64,000 nt of DNA from Nocardiopsis_B mangrovi (lineage in GTDB: Bacteria; Actinomycetota; Actinomycetes; Streptosporangiales; Streptosporangiaceae), in contig NZ_JBHSFQ010000023.1 of assembly GCF_042653925.1 (NCBI RefSeq), positions 1 to 64,000 on the forward strand, read 5' to 3'. A program made the translations under genes and the position numbers. This document shows, one piece after another, positions 51,810 through 60,684 of this stretch; within the stretch, counting starts at the first letter, position 1, and each line of letters starts with the position of its first letter. The notes beneath the pieces are model-generated. The model did not search any database. It was not told the origin of the DNA and saw nothing but the letters and a program-made list of their open reading frames with translations.

Positions 51810-52880
51810 ATGACCGAAAGAGGCCAGCAGACCGATAAGTTGACCGAACCGCATTTCACCGTCATTTCAGCGCCCGATATAGAATCCATTATATCCGGAC
51901 AGGAGAAGCGGATCGTCGACGTGGTGGAGAACACGTATATCCAGCACGCGTCCGGCGGGTCCGTGAATCCACCATCCTATTTCCTCCGATTTCCGGAACA
52001 GCCCGGAGACAGGATCATCGCCCTTCCCTCGTCCTTGGGCGGAGACGACGGACTACACGGAATAAAATGGGTCTCCAGTTTTCCCGATAACGTTCCCGGA
52101 GGGATATCGCGCGCCTCTGCCGCGCTCATCCTCAACGACCGGAGAACCGGATATCCGTTCGCCTGCCTGGAGGGTTCCGTCATCAGCGCGAACCGGACCG
52201 CGGCGTCGGCCGCGCTCGCGGTACTGAGGATCAGATCAGGTCAGCGGCCCCCCCGAACCGCCGGATTCCTGGGAACCGGTCCGATAGCGCGCAGCGTCCA
52301 CCGCTACCTCCGCGCAGTCGGGATCCGACTGGAACGCCTCAGTATCCACGACACCGTTCCCGAACGGTCCGCGGCATTTCGCCGGCATCTGGTCTCATCG
52401 GGCGTTCCCGGGCCCGATGTGCACATCGCGTCCGGTGCGGAGGACGTCATCCGCTCATCGGATCTGGTGATCCTCGCGACAACGGCGGCGGAACCGCACA
52501 TCGAATCCCCGGCCTGGTTCTCACACAATCCATTGGTCCTGAACATCTCCCTGCGGGACCTCTCCCCCGCCGTCATCCTGTCCGCGGTGAACATCGTGGA
52601 CGACGTCGACCACTGCCTGCGGGAGAGGACCTCCCCGCACCTCACCGAACTGGAACAGGGCAACCGTGATTTCGTCGACGGCACCATAGCCGACGTCATC
52701 GGCGGCCGGTGCGAATTCGCATCGGACAAGCCGGTGGTCTTCTCTCCTTTCGGGCTCGGCGTGCTCGACCTCGCTCTCGGGAGATACGTGCACGACCAAG
52801 CGCGGTTCCAGGGAACCGCGCGCGTCATCGATGGTTTCCACCCTTCCGCACGGGGAGACGGGAACGGTCAGGGGAACTAG
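51810..52880 (+). CDS. sbnB: 2,3-diaminopropionate biosynthesis protein SbnB-like
   Basis: 356 residues. Ornithine cyclodeaminase/mu-crystallin family: KWVSSFPDNVPGGISRASAA, NDRRTGYPFACLEGSVISA, TAGFLGTGPIARSVHRYL (NAD-binding Gly motif), VILATTAAEPHI, DDVDHCL. SbnB oxidatively cleaves N-(2-amino-2-carboxyethyl)-L-glutamate to L-2,3-diaminopropionate and 2-oxoglutarate; VioK has the same role in viomycin synthesis. Start ATG 51810 matches family N-termini. The 5' third uses several ATA/ATT codons and has lower GC than neighbours, a sign of recent acquisition. SbnA partner begins 2 nt after its stop codon. Confidence 0.93.
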   Translation: MTERGQQTDKLTEPHFTVISAPDIESIISGQEKRIVDVVENTYIQHASGGSVNPPSYFLRFPEQPGDRIIALPSSLGGDDGLHGIKWVSSFPDNVPGGISRASAALILNDRRTGYPFACLEGSVISANRTAASAALAVLRIRSGQRPPRTAGFLGTGPIARSVHRYLRAVGIRLERLSIHDTVPERSAAFRRHLVSSGVPGPDVHIASGAEDVIRSSDLVILATTAAEPHIESPAWFSHNPLVLNISLRDLSPAVILSAVNIVDDVDHCLRERTSPHLTELEQGNRDFVDGTIADVIGGRCEFASDKPVVFSPFGLGVLDLALGRYVHDQARFQGTARVIDGFHPSARGDGNGQGN

Positions 52881-52881
52881 G

Positions 52882-53850
52882 ATGCCGATCATCAGCCAGC
52901 CGCAGGACTATACCGACGAGGACTTGTACGTCGACTTGGATCCGCTTCTCGGTGTCCCTTTGTACGTCAAATGCGAGGGCGTCAATTTCGCCGGATCCGT
53001 GAAGATCAAAACGGCCAGATCCCTGATAGACGCCGCGGAGCGCGAGCGCCGCCTGTCCCCGGACTCCGTACTGGTCGAATCATCGTCCGGAAACCTGGGA
53101 GTGGCGATCAGCATGATCGCCGCGAACAGGGGGATCCCGTTCCTGTGCGTCACGGACCCCAAGTGCAATCCGGCGAGCATTCGACTCATGGAAGCCTACG
53201 GCGCCACTGTCCACATCGTGCGGGACCAGGATCCGAACGGCGGATTCCTGGGCGCGAGAATAGCCCACATCAAGAAGATCACCGCGACCGACAGCAGATA
53301 CGTCTGGCTCAATCAGTACGAGAACCCGGCGAATTGGCGAATACATTTCCACGAGACCGCGCGTGCGATCCGCAGAGCGTTCCCCAATCTGAAGGTCCTC
53401 TTCATCGGCGCGGGTACGACCGGCACCCTCATGGGGTGCGCCCGATACTTCAAGGACACGGCGAGCGGGGTCACCGTCGTGGCCGTGGACGCGGCGGGGT
53501 CTGTCATCTTCGGCGGTCCTGAGCGGCCGCGGATGATCCCGGGGGTCGGTATGAGCATCCGCCCTCCGCTGCTCGACGAGGCGGTCGTCGACGACGTGGT
53601 GCGGGTCGCCGAGATCGACGCGATCAGGATGTGCCGCCGCCTGGCCGAGTGCGGCTTCCTGTTCGGGGGGTCGACGGGAACGGTGGTGAGCGGAGCACAG
53701 CACTGGCTCAAGGAGAACCGGACCTATCCACATGGGGACGCCGTGGCGATCGCACCCGACCTCGGCGAACGCTACCTCGACTCGATCTACGACGACGCCT
53801 GGGTCGCCCGCCACTTCGCCGACCCCCCGGGCCCGGTATCGGCCCTATGA
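52882..53850 (+). CDS. sbnA: N-(2-amino-2-carboxyethyl)-L-glutamate synthase SbnA-like
   Basis: 322 residues. Cysteine-synthase-fold PLP enzyme: Lys41 in NFAGSVKIKTA (probable PLP lysine), phosphate/Asn loop ESSSGNLGVAIS (66-77), FIGAGTTGTLMGCARY, FGGSTGTVVSGA, DLGERYLDSIYDD. SbnA joins O-phosphoserine and glutamate to give ACEGA, the substrate of SbnB; VioB is the viomycin counterpart. ATG follows CAGGGGAAC. With sbnB it supplies L-2,3-diaminopropionate to the cluster. Last cluster gene on the right. Confidence 0.94.
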   Translation: MPIISQPQDYTDEDLYVDLDPLLGVPLYVKCEGVNFAGSVKIKTARSLIDAAERERRLSPDSVLVESSSGNLGVAISMIAANRGIPFLCVTDPKCNPASIRLMEAYGATVHIVRDQDPNGGFLGARIAHIKKITATDSRYVWLNQYENPANWRIHFHETARAIRRAFPNLKVLFIGAGTTGTLMGCARYFKDTASGVTVVAVDAAGSVIFGGPERPRMIPGVGMSIRPPLLDEAVVDDVVRVAEIDAIRMCRRLAECGFLFGGSTGTVVSGAQHWLKENRTYPHGDAVAIAPDLGERYLDSIYDDAWVARHFADPPGPVSAL

Positions 53851-53955
53851 GGAGGCCGACGCATCCACGGGGCCCGGTCCTCGGCCGGCGCCCCTGGTAT
53901 CGGGAACAGGGGTGGGATAGCGTTCATCCCCTATCAGCGCCGAGGTGACCGCACC

Positions 53956-54183
53956 ATGTCGAAGAACCTGTGGAACCTGGCCAAGGTGCTCTTCTGTCTC
54001 GGCGTCGTCCTGCTGGCCGGCTTCTGGCTGCCGGCGGACCCACCCGGCGGCGACGTATGGTGGCTGTCCTGGGAGATGCTGGTCGCCGCCGTGGCCTTCC
54101 TGATACTCGCCTACACCCTGCCACCGCTGCCCTGGCGCCTCCGCCGCCGTCCCCGACCTGAGAACGACACCGACGACGACTAG
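53956..54183 (+). CDS. Small membrane protein (75 aa), two TM helices
   Basis: Begins MSKNLWNLAKVLFCLGVVLL (TM1), then a short loop PADPPGGDVWW, TM2 MLVAAVAFLILAYTLPPL, basic WRLRRRP and an acidic tail. CCGAGGTGA precedes the ATG. Function unknown; probably housekeeping rather than part of the cluster. Confidence 0.75.
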   Translation: MSKNLWNLAKVLFCLGVVLLAGFWLPADPPGGDVWWLSWEMLVAAVAFLILAYTLPPLPWRLRRRPRPENDTDDD

Positions 54184-54302
54184 TGCCCGGACCGTTCACG
54201 GGGTCATCGCCGGGCGCGGGCCTCCCGCCCGCGCTCCGATCCCCTGCGCCGCGCACCGAGGAAGACGACAGAGCACCGCTACTGGTAATCGGAGGGGTCG
54301 TC

Positions 54303-54515
54303 TTGAGCGATCAGCAGTTCTTCTGGGAGTTCACCGAGGTCTTCGTGCCGATGGAGGATGGCGAGTATGCGGGCGCCACGGGCCTCGCGGACACTCTCGA
54401 CGCCGAGGGGAGCGACGGTTACGACGTGGTGTCGGTCGACTGGCGCGCCCGCCGCGGCGACGAGGAGGGCGTCCGGGTACTGCTGAAGAGAGCGACCGGA
54501 CACCGCGACCTGTAA
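54303..54515 (+). CDS. Small acidic hypothetical protein (70 aa)
   Basis: SDQQFFWEFTEVFVPMEDGE then LADTLDAEGSDGYDVVSVDW and VLLKRATGHRDL. TTG start 54303 has GGAGGGG 6 nt upstream; the longer frame from GTG 54183 lacks a ribosome site. Not recognised. Confidence 0.6.
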   Translation: MSDQQFFWEFTEVFVPMEDGEYAGATGLADTLDAEGSDGYDVVSVDWRARRGDEEGVRVLLKRATGHRDL

Positions 54516-54627
54516 CGCGACGTCGGCGCCACCGGGCAGCAAGGTCATTACCCAGTCCTTGCCCACGTGGTACGGAAAAGCCCACCACCCGATTCGGATG
54601 GTGGGCATGTAAGCTGCGCTTACGCTG

Positions 54628-54701
54628 TCGGGACGGCGGGATTTGAACCCACGACCCCTTGACCCCCAGTCAAGTGCGCTGCCAAACTGCGCTACGTCCC
54701 G
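54628..54701 (-). tRNA. tRNA-Pro (anticodon GGG)
   Basis: 74 nt without encoded CCA. Acceptor CGGGACG/CGTCCCG, D-arm GCGC..GCGC, anticodon stem CTTGA/TCAAG around loop CTGGGGG (anticodon GGG, reads CCC), T-arm GTGGG TTCAAAT CCCGC. Confidence 0.97.
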
Positions 54702-54950
54702 GTGTCCTGCGGGGACCTGGTCGGTTCCCCTCGAACGAGTAGAACTCTATCGCATCTCCGAGGCGGTTCGTGACAGGTTTTCCTCCGGGTGGCCCGTGCC
54801 TGGAGGGCGTGGCCGCCCGTGGCACGTGCCCGGGGGGCGAACGGGCGCGGGCGCGGAGATGTCCCCCGCTGCCGACGTGCCCGTACGGGGACTCGCCGTC
54901 GCGGTCCTGGGATGCGGGTCGGGCGATCCGCACCTGGTTACTGTGCACCC

Positions 54951-55994
54951 ATGGGGGCAGAGCGGCGGGATGAGAGCGCGGGCGGGTCCGCCGATGTGGA
55001 GGCTTCGCTGGCGCTGCTGGGGATGAGCGACGGGGTGTTCCACGCCCAGGCGCTGCACTTCGCCGCCGAGATGGGGATCGGGGATCTGCTCGCCGGCGGG
55101 CCGCGGGCCTCCGCCGAGCTCGCCGCGGCCACCTCGTGCGATCCCGATGTGCTGTACCGGATGCTGCGGATGCTGGCCGCGTGCGGGGTGTTCACCGAGA
55201 CCGAGCCCGGGACGTTCGGGCTCACCGGGCTGGGCGGACCGCTTCGCTCGGACCATCCGCGCAGCGTCCGTTCCGTGCTCGCCATGAACGGGGTCCTGCT
55301 GCCGCTCGTCCTCGACGGGTGCCGGCACAGCCTGCGGACCGGGGAGTCGGCCTTCGCCGCGGTGATGGGCGAGCACTTCTTCGACCACTTGGCGCACGAT
55401 GCCGGGCACGCCGGCGTGTTCGACGCCGCGATGGCCGAGCTGACGCGGGCCGTTCTCCCCGCCGTGCTGGACGCCTACGACTTCTCCGCTGCACGCAGGA
55501 TCGTCGACGTCGGCGGCGGGTCCGGGGCACTGCTCAGCGCCGTGCTGCACGCCGCCCCCGACGCCACCGGGGTCGTCTTCGACACCCCGCACGTGGCCGA
55601 CGCCGCCCGGGAGCGGATGCGCGCCGAGGGGCTCGCGGACCGCTGTACCGCCACCGGCGGCGACTTCTTCCGGGACGTGCCGCCGGGCGGCGACCTCTAC
55701 CTGCTCAAGTGGATCCTGCACAATTGGCCCGACGACCCGGCGGCGCGGATCCTGCGCCGCTGCCGGCGGGCCATGGGCGACGGTGCCCGGCTGCTGCTCA
55801 TCGAATCCGTGCTGCCTCCCGGCGACACCTACCATCCGGCGAAGACCATGGACCTGTCCATGCTCGTCATCTCGGGAGGGCGGGAGCGGACCGGCGAAGA
55901 GTTCGCCGCGCTGCTCGCAGCCGCCGACATGCGGCTGGTCGGTGTGATCCCCACCGCCTCGCCCTACAGCCTCATCGAGGCCGTGCCCGCCTGA
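54951..55994 (+). CDS. O-methyltransferase (COMT/hydroxyindole family, SAM-dependent)
   Basis: 347 residues. N-terminal dimerisation/winged-helix domain (about 20-100: VLYRMLRMLAACGVFTE) and C-terminal Rossmann methyltransferase domain: RIVDVGGGSGALLSAVL (motif I), GVVFDTPHV, DLYLLKWILHNWPDD with catalytic His, LLIESVLPPGDTYHPAKTMD. Typical of antibiotic and phenolic O-methyltransferases. ATG 54951 chosen at the start of the conserved region. Convergent with the SnoaL-like gene; a type III PKS lies 0.7 kb further on, so it may methylate that product. Confidence 0.92.
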   Translation: MGAERRDESAGGSADVEASLALLGMSDGVFHAQALHFAAEMGIGDLLAGGPRASAELAAATSCDPDVLYRMLRMLAACGVFTETEPGTFGLTGLGGPLRSDHPRSVRSVLAMNGVLLPLVLDGCRHSLRTGESAFAAVMGEHFFDHLAHDAGHAGVFDAAMAELTRAVLPAVLDAYDFSAARRIVDVGGGSGALLSAVLHAAPDATGVVFDTPHVADAARERMRAEGLADRCTATGGDFFRDVPPGGDLYLLKWILHNWPDDPAARILRRCRRAMGDGARLLLIESVLPPGDTYHPAKTMDLSMLVISGGRERTGEEFAALLAAADMRLVGVIPTASPYSLIEAVPA

Positions 55995-56010
55995 GCGCCC
56001 TGCCCGCACC

Positions 56011-56042
56011 GCCCCCGGCCCCGGCCCCGGCCCCGGCCCCGA
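56011..56042. repeat. Short GGCCCC tandem repeat
   Basis: About five head-to-tail copies of a GGCCCC hexamer in the gap between the methyltransferase and SnoaL-like genes. Simple-sequence expansion; no function seen. Confidence 0.7.
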
Positions 56043-56093
56043 GACCGTACCCGGCTGAGTACGCCCGCCCTCCTGCGCCGCGGCCTTCGACGA

Positions 56094-56657
56094 TCACTCC
56101 CGCTCCGGGCCCGGCAGCGGCCGGGCGCCCTCGCCGATCCAGATCGGCGTGATGTCGACCGTCCGGATCCGCCATACCCCGCCCTCACGCCGGTAGGTGT
56201 GGTCGTAGTGTCCGCCCACCGACCACCAGTCGGCGGGGTCGTCGGGACCGCGCAGATGGACCGCGTAGAGGTAGCAGCGGGACGACGCCGCATCGCCGTC
56301 GACGTCCACCTGGTGGTTGGTGATCAGGTGATGGGTGCGGTGGTACCGCCCCAGGTCCGCGGCCACGAACTCGGCGAGCCCGGCGCGCCCGCGGTGTTCG
56401 GCGCCGGGCATGCGCAGCGCACCGTCGGCGGTGAACAACTCCGCGTAACCGGTGAAATCGCGTTCGTCGAGGCAGCGGGCGAAGCGGGCCAGGAGGTCGC
56501 CGATGTCCGCGCGGGCGAGCATCGCGCGCAGGCGCGCCGTGTCGGCCGCGCCGATCGCACCGGTCCCGCCCGTCCCGCCGACCGCGTCGACCGTTCCGGC
56601 CGTGTCGATCGTTTCGGCCGTGTCCTCAGGTTCCCCGGTTCTCCCGGAATCCGTCAT
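56094..56657 (-). CDS. SnoaL/NTF2-like protein
   Basis: 187 residues. After a low-complexity Thr/Gly/Ala N-terminus, a cone-shaped NTF2 fold: IGDLLARFARCLDERDF, YAELFTADGALRMPG, TNHQVDVDGDAASSRCYLYA, GGHYDHTYRREGGVWRI. Family members are small cyclases, dehydratases or isomerases; H and D residues in the pocket are present. ATG 56657 taken because AGGGGG lies upstream. Follows the type III PKS on the same strand (63 bp), so it could act on the polyketide. Confidence 0.85.
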   Translation of the reverse strand: MTDSGRTGEPEDTAETIDTAGTVDAVGGTGGTGAIGAADTARLRAMLARADIGDLLARFARCLDERDFTGYAELFTADGALRMPGAEHRGRAGLAEFVAADLGRYHRTHHLITNHQVDVDGDAASSRCYLYAVHLRGPDDPADWWSVGGHYDHTYRREGGVWRIRTVDITPIWIGEGARPLPGPERE

Positions 56658-56720
56658 CGCCGGCCCCCTGTCGCGACCTCCGCCCCGGCGCGCCCCGTCG
56701 GCCTCCACAACCGCGTCCCC

Positions 56721-57779
56721 TCACTCGCCGAGCAGCAGGGCGGTGTACAGGGTCAGGCCGGGACCGAACGTCATGGCGACGCCGTGGGTGCCCGCGACCG
56801 GGGCGCCGGTGTGCAGGAGTTCGGCGAGGACGATCGGCAGCCCCGCCGACGAGCAGTTCCCGTACTCGGCGAGGACGCGGCGCGAGTCGGCCGTCAGCTC
56901 CGGCGCGAGCCCGAGGCCCTGCTCGGCGGCGTCGATGATGCGCGGCCCCCCGGGGTGGACGGCCCACCAGCGCACGTCGCCGACGGTCAGCCCGCGGGGG
57001 CCGAGGAGCCCGCCGACCACCTCGGGCAGCCGCGCGGCGATCAGGTCGGGGACCTTGGACGACAGCCCCATGAGGAAGCCGGTGTCGCCCACCTCCCAGG
57101 TCATGTGGTCCTCGTGCCCGTGGTCGGTGTAGGAGGCGGTGTCCAGCACGCGCAGCGCCGGGCCGACCCCTTCGGCGCGGTCGTCCGCCCGTACGACCAT
57201 GGCCACGGCGGCGTCGCCGAACAGGGAGTTCACCACGAACTGCTCCATGTCCCAGGGGGCGGGCTGCAGGTGCAGCGACGACAGTTCCACGTTGAGCAGC
57301 ACGGCCGGGCGCGCGTGGCCGCGCACGAAGTCGGTGCAGGCCGCCAGGCCGGGGAGCGCGCCGAAGCACCCCATGTGCCCGACCGCCAGCCGCTGGGTGT
57401 CGGGCCGCATCCCCAGGTCGCGGATCAGCCGGGAGTCGACCCCCGGTGTTCCGTAGCCGGTGGAGGAGACCACACACAGCATCCCGATGTCACCGGGGTC
57501 GACGGCGGCGCGGGCGAGGGCGGTCGAGACGGCCGTGGCCGCCAAGGGCAGCGCGTCACGCTGGAACCTGCGCATGCGCTCGGCCGTGGTCCAGGCGGAG
57601 ACGTCCTCGTGCCGGGGGTCGATCACCATGCGGCGCCGCAGGATCCCCGACCCCGCGAGGATGCGGCGCAGGACCTCCCGGCGGGCGTGCCCCTCGGGCA
57701 GCATCCCCAGCACCTCGCGCTGGACCAGGACGGTCGGGGGGAAGGCCGCCCCGATCCCGGCGATCCGCGCCTCCTCCAC
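56721..57779 (-). CDS. Type III polyketide synthase (chalcone/stilbene-synthase family)
   Basis: 352 residues. Thiolase-fold homodimeric enzyme that extends an acyl-CoA starter with malonyl-CoA. Catalytic triad visible: Cys in GHMGCFGALPGL, His in WAVHPGGPRIID, Asn in YGNCSSAG. N-terminal IAGIGAAFPP and C-terminal MTFGPGLTLYTALL are family marks. GTG start after GAGGGGGAG. Probably expressed with the SnoaL-like gene and near an O-methyltransferase; the product is likely a phenolic, pyrone or resorcinol type. Confidence 0.94.
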   Translation of the reverse strand: MEEARIAGIGAAFPPTVLVQREVLGMLPEGHARREVLRRILAGSGILRRRMVIDPRHEDVSAWTTAERMRRFQRDALPLAATAVSTALARAAVDPGDIGMLCVVSSTGYGTPGVDSRLIRDLGMRPDTQRLAVGHMGCFGALPGLAACTDFVRGHARPAVLLNVELSSLHLQPAPWDMEQFVVNSLFGDAAVAMVVRADDRAEGVGPALRVLDTASYTDHGHEDHMTWEVGDTGFLMGLSSKVPDLIAARLPEVVGGLLGPRGLTVGDVRWWAVHPGGPRIIDAAEQGLGLAPELTADSRRVLAEYGNCSSAGLPIVLAELLHTGAPVAGTHGVAMTFGPGLTLYTALLLGE

Positions 57780-58060
57780 CCGCTCCCCCTCACCGGCCCC
57801 GCCGGCGGCGCGTACCGCCGCCGGTCACCGCTCGCGGTCACCAGTCAACCACTGCGCACCGCGATCTCCCGAGAACGCGCCGTGACCGAACGGGGCCGGC
57901 TGACACTCCGCCCCTCCTCCCCCTGCGCCGGGATGTGCGGGACTAGAGTGAAAGGCGGATCCGCCGGGACGCGAGCCCGCGGCCGCGCGCCCCCGCCCGG
58001 CGGCGCGCACCGCCGCCCGCCGGTGTCCGGCCGCGGGGACGGAGAGGACGGCCGACGACG

Positions 58061-58909
58061 ATGACCACGACCACACCGATCCCCGATCACACGCTCAACG
58101 ACGGCACCACGCTGCCCGCCATCGGTTTCGGCACCTATGCGCTGAACGGCGCAGGAGGCGTCGACGCCATGGTGAACGCGATCGAGCTGGGCTACCGCCT
58201 GCTGGACTCCGCGTTCAACTACGAGAACGAGGGCGCCGTGGGCGAAACCGTCCGCCGCAGCCCGGTGCCGCGCGAGGACCTGCGGGTCACGTCGAAGCTC
58301 GCCGGCCGCCACCACGCCTACGACAAGGCGGTCGCGGCCGTGCACGAATCGCTCTACCGCGCGGGGCTCGACCACTACGACCTGTACCTGGTCCACTGGC
58401 CCAACCCGGGCCGTGACCTGTACGTCGAGGCGTGGCAGGCGCTGGTGGACCTCAAGCGGCAGGGGCTGCTGCGCTCGATCGGGGTGTCGAACTTCCTGCC
58501 CGCCCACCTGGAGCGCATCGCGGCCGAGACCGGGGTGGTGCCGAGCGTCAACCAGGTGGAGCTGCACCCCTACTTCCCACAGGCCGACCTGCGGGAGTGG
58601 CATGAGGCCAACGGGATCCGCACGGAGTCGTGGAGCCCGTTGGGGCGCGCCGGCGCCGTGCTGCGCGATCCGGTCGTCGAGCGGATCGCCGCCGGCCACG
58701 GGCGCAGCACCGCGCAGGTGGTCCTGCGCTGGCACCTCCAGCTGGGGGCGGTGCCGCTGCCGAAGGCCGCGGGCGCGGCGCGCCAGCGGGAGAACATGTC
58801 GGTGTTCGACTTCGAGCTGTCGGACGCGGACATGGCCGCCATCACCGGCCTCGGCCGTCCTGACGGGCGCATCGCCGACCAGGACCCCGCGGTGTACGAG
58901 GAGTTCTGA
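58061..58909 (+). CDS. Aldo/keto reductase
   Basis: 282 residues. Tetrad D50, Y55 (FNYENEG), K-type Lys in VTSKLAG and H in YLVHWPNPG; then SIGVSNFLP, NQVELHPYFP, SWSPLGRAG, LPKAAG. NADPH-dependent reduction of an unknown carbonyl. Start ATG 58061. Same family as the gene at 17041 but with a different substrate loop. Convergent with the DoxX-like gene. Confidence 0.94.
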   Translation: MTTTTPIPDHTLNDGTTLPAIGFGTYALNGAGGVDAMVNAIELGYRLLDSAFNYENEGAVGETVRRSPVPREDLRVTSKLAGRHHAYDKAVAAVHESLYRAGLDHYDLYLVHWPNPGRDLYVEAWQALVDLKRQGLLRSIGVSNFLPAHLERIAAETGVVPSVNQVELHPYFPQADLREWHEANGIRTESWSPLGRAGAVLRDPVVERIAAGHGRSTAQVVLRWHLQLGAVPLPKAAGAARQRENMSVFDFELSDADMAAITGLGRPDGRIADQDPAVYEEF

Positions 58910-58970
58910 TCCCCCGTTGCCGGGCCGTCCGCGCCCCGGCCCGCTCCGAGCGCCGCCGGGCCGCGCGCCG

Positions 58971-59396
58971 CTACCGGCCGCGGTCGGTGACCGCGTCGAC
59001 GACCAGGCTGAGGCCCGCCCCGAGCAGCCAGACGTCCTGGGCGACCGACAGCCCTTGCTCGGTGGGGAGCAGGCTGCCCTCGCGGCGCATCCCGGGGATG
59101 CGCAGGTACAGGCCGAGCAGCCCCGCCGAGAACGCCGTGAGCCCGACCCCGGCGAGCAGGGTGGGCACGACCGGGAGCAGGAGCGCCGTTCCGAGCGTGA
59201 TCTCACCCGCCGCGACCAGGCGCGTGAAGGTCCGCGGATCGACCTTGTTCACGACGGGGTAGGCGCTGGCGGCGAAGCCGTGCAGCTGCTGGGCGGCCTC
59301 GTCGTCGGCGGCCTTCTTGTCCAGCCCTGTTCCGAGGATGAAGGCGCCGGTCGCGATCCGGACCGGCAGGTGGCGTGTCCTGACACAGCGCTTCAT
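58971..59396 (-). CDS. DoxX-like membrane protein
   Basis: 141 residues, four hydrophobic helices: VRIATGAFILGTGLDK, VAAGEITLGTALLLPVVPTL, GVGLTAFSAGLLGLYLRIPG, VWLLGAGLSLVVDA. The arrangement and GMRREGSLLPT loop resemble DoxX/DUF4267-type proteins. Function unknown, possibly quinone or oxidative-stress related. The gap to 59574 has no gene. Confidence 0.75.
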   Translation of the reverse strand: MKRCVRTRHLPVRIATGAFILGTGLDKKAADDEAAQQLHGFAASAYPVVNKVDPRTFTRLVAAGEITLGTALLLPVVPTLLAGVGLTAFSAGLLGLYLRIPGMRREGSLLPTEQGLSVAQDVWLLGAGLSLVVDAVTDRGR

Positions 59397-59573
59397 GTCG
59401 TGCTCCCGACGTCGTAGGTGGTCAGGGGGCCACGGCCCCCTGCGACACCTTGGGGGTGCTACCCACGATCGGCGCGTTGTCGCACCCGTCGAGTCCCCGC
59501 GGAATGCCCGAGGAGTGCCCGCCGTGCGCCCGGCGCCGCCGACCGCGCGGCGCCGGGCGCGTGCCGGTGCGGG

Positions 59574-60380
59574 TCAGACCTCCTTGAGGAAGCCCGCGTC
59601 GACGACGTAGTCGGCGCCGGTGGTACTGGCGGAGCGGGGCGAGGCGAGCAGGGCGATCATGTCGGCGACCTCCTGCGGGGTGACGAGGCGGCCGATCGCC
59701 AGCTTCATCATCTCCGGCGCCACGGTGTCCATGACCGCGTCCCGGTCGGCCCCGACCCCGGCGGCGATGATGTCGGCGGCCCCGCCCTCCTCGGTCCACC
59801 ACGCGGTGCGCACCGGCCCCGGTGACACGGTGTTCACCCGGATGCCCTGCGGGGCGAACTCCTCCGAGAGCGCCTTGGTGAGGGTGTTGAGCGCCGCCTT
59901 CGCGCTCGCGTAGTCGACGTTCATGGTCCCCGGCTGCCGCGCGTTCACCGAGGACACGTTGACGATGGCGCCCCCGCCGCGCTCCAGCATCGCCGGGATG
60001 GCGGCGCGGACGATCCGCACCTGGGAGAACAGGTTGAACCGGTAGATGTCCTCCCATTCGGCGTCCGTCGAGCCGTTGAACGAGAACCGCGGGAGGCGGG
60101 CCCCGGGGGGCGGTCCGCCGGCGTTGTTCACCAGGATGTCGATCCCGCCGAACGCCTCCGCGGCGCGGCCGATGAGCCCGTCCGCCGCGTCGGGGTCCGC
60201 GAGGTCGGCGGGCAGGTGCACGAGCGACGGTCCGGCGAGCGCGTCGAGCCCGGGGGCGGTGGACCGGGAGACCGCCACGACCTTCGCACCCTCGTCGAGC
60301 AGGGTCCGGGCGGTGGCCAGCCCGATCCCCTTCGATGCGCCGGTGACGACGGCGGTACGGCCGGCAAGCTTGAGGTCCAT
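59574..60380 (-). CDS. Short-chain dehydrogenase/reductase
   Basis: 268 residues. Classical SDR: TGASKGIGLA (cofactor loop), NNAGG, Ser in VNVSSVNARQ, catalytic YASAKAA (Tyr-x3-Lys), SPGPVRTAWW, C-terminal TTGADYVVDAGFLKE. Cofactor acid pattern SRSTA suggests NADP. ATG after AAGGACG. Monocistronic; substrate unknown. Confidence 0.94.
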   Translation of the reverse strand: MDLKLAGRTAVVTGASKGIGLATARTLLDEGAKVVAVSRSTAPGLDALAGPSLVHLPADLADPDAADGLIGRAAEAFGGIDILVNNAGGPPPGARLPRFSFNGSTDAEWEDIYRFNLFSQVRIVRAAIPAMLERGGGAIVNVSSVNARQPGTMNVDYASAKAALNTLTKALSEEFAPQGIRVNTVSPGPVRTAWWTEEGGAADIIAAGVGADRDAVMDTVAPEMMKLAIGRLVTPQEVADMIALLASPRSASTTGADYVVDAGFLKEV

Positions 60381-60684
60381 GTCTCGTCCTTCGGATCGGT
60401 GAGGGGGCGCCGCCGCGCGGGTCGGCGGGCGGCGGCGCGGCCGGGCCGGGCGGCTCCGGCGCTGTTGTTCGTCCGGTAGACGGCGGACGGACCTGAAATG
60501 TGAGGGTCCGTTCCGATATCGGTTTCGGGCCCCGGCGCGCGGTCCGTTCGCGGCCCCGCCCCGATCCGCGCGGCGGCGAGGCGCCGCGCCGAACACGAAG
60601 CGTGACTGAAGCATTGCGTAGTGAGATGATCCGTCGATGATGGCCGCGGGCCACGACAGCACACCTTCCCCGCAGTGAGGTCAC

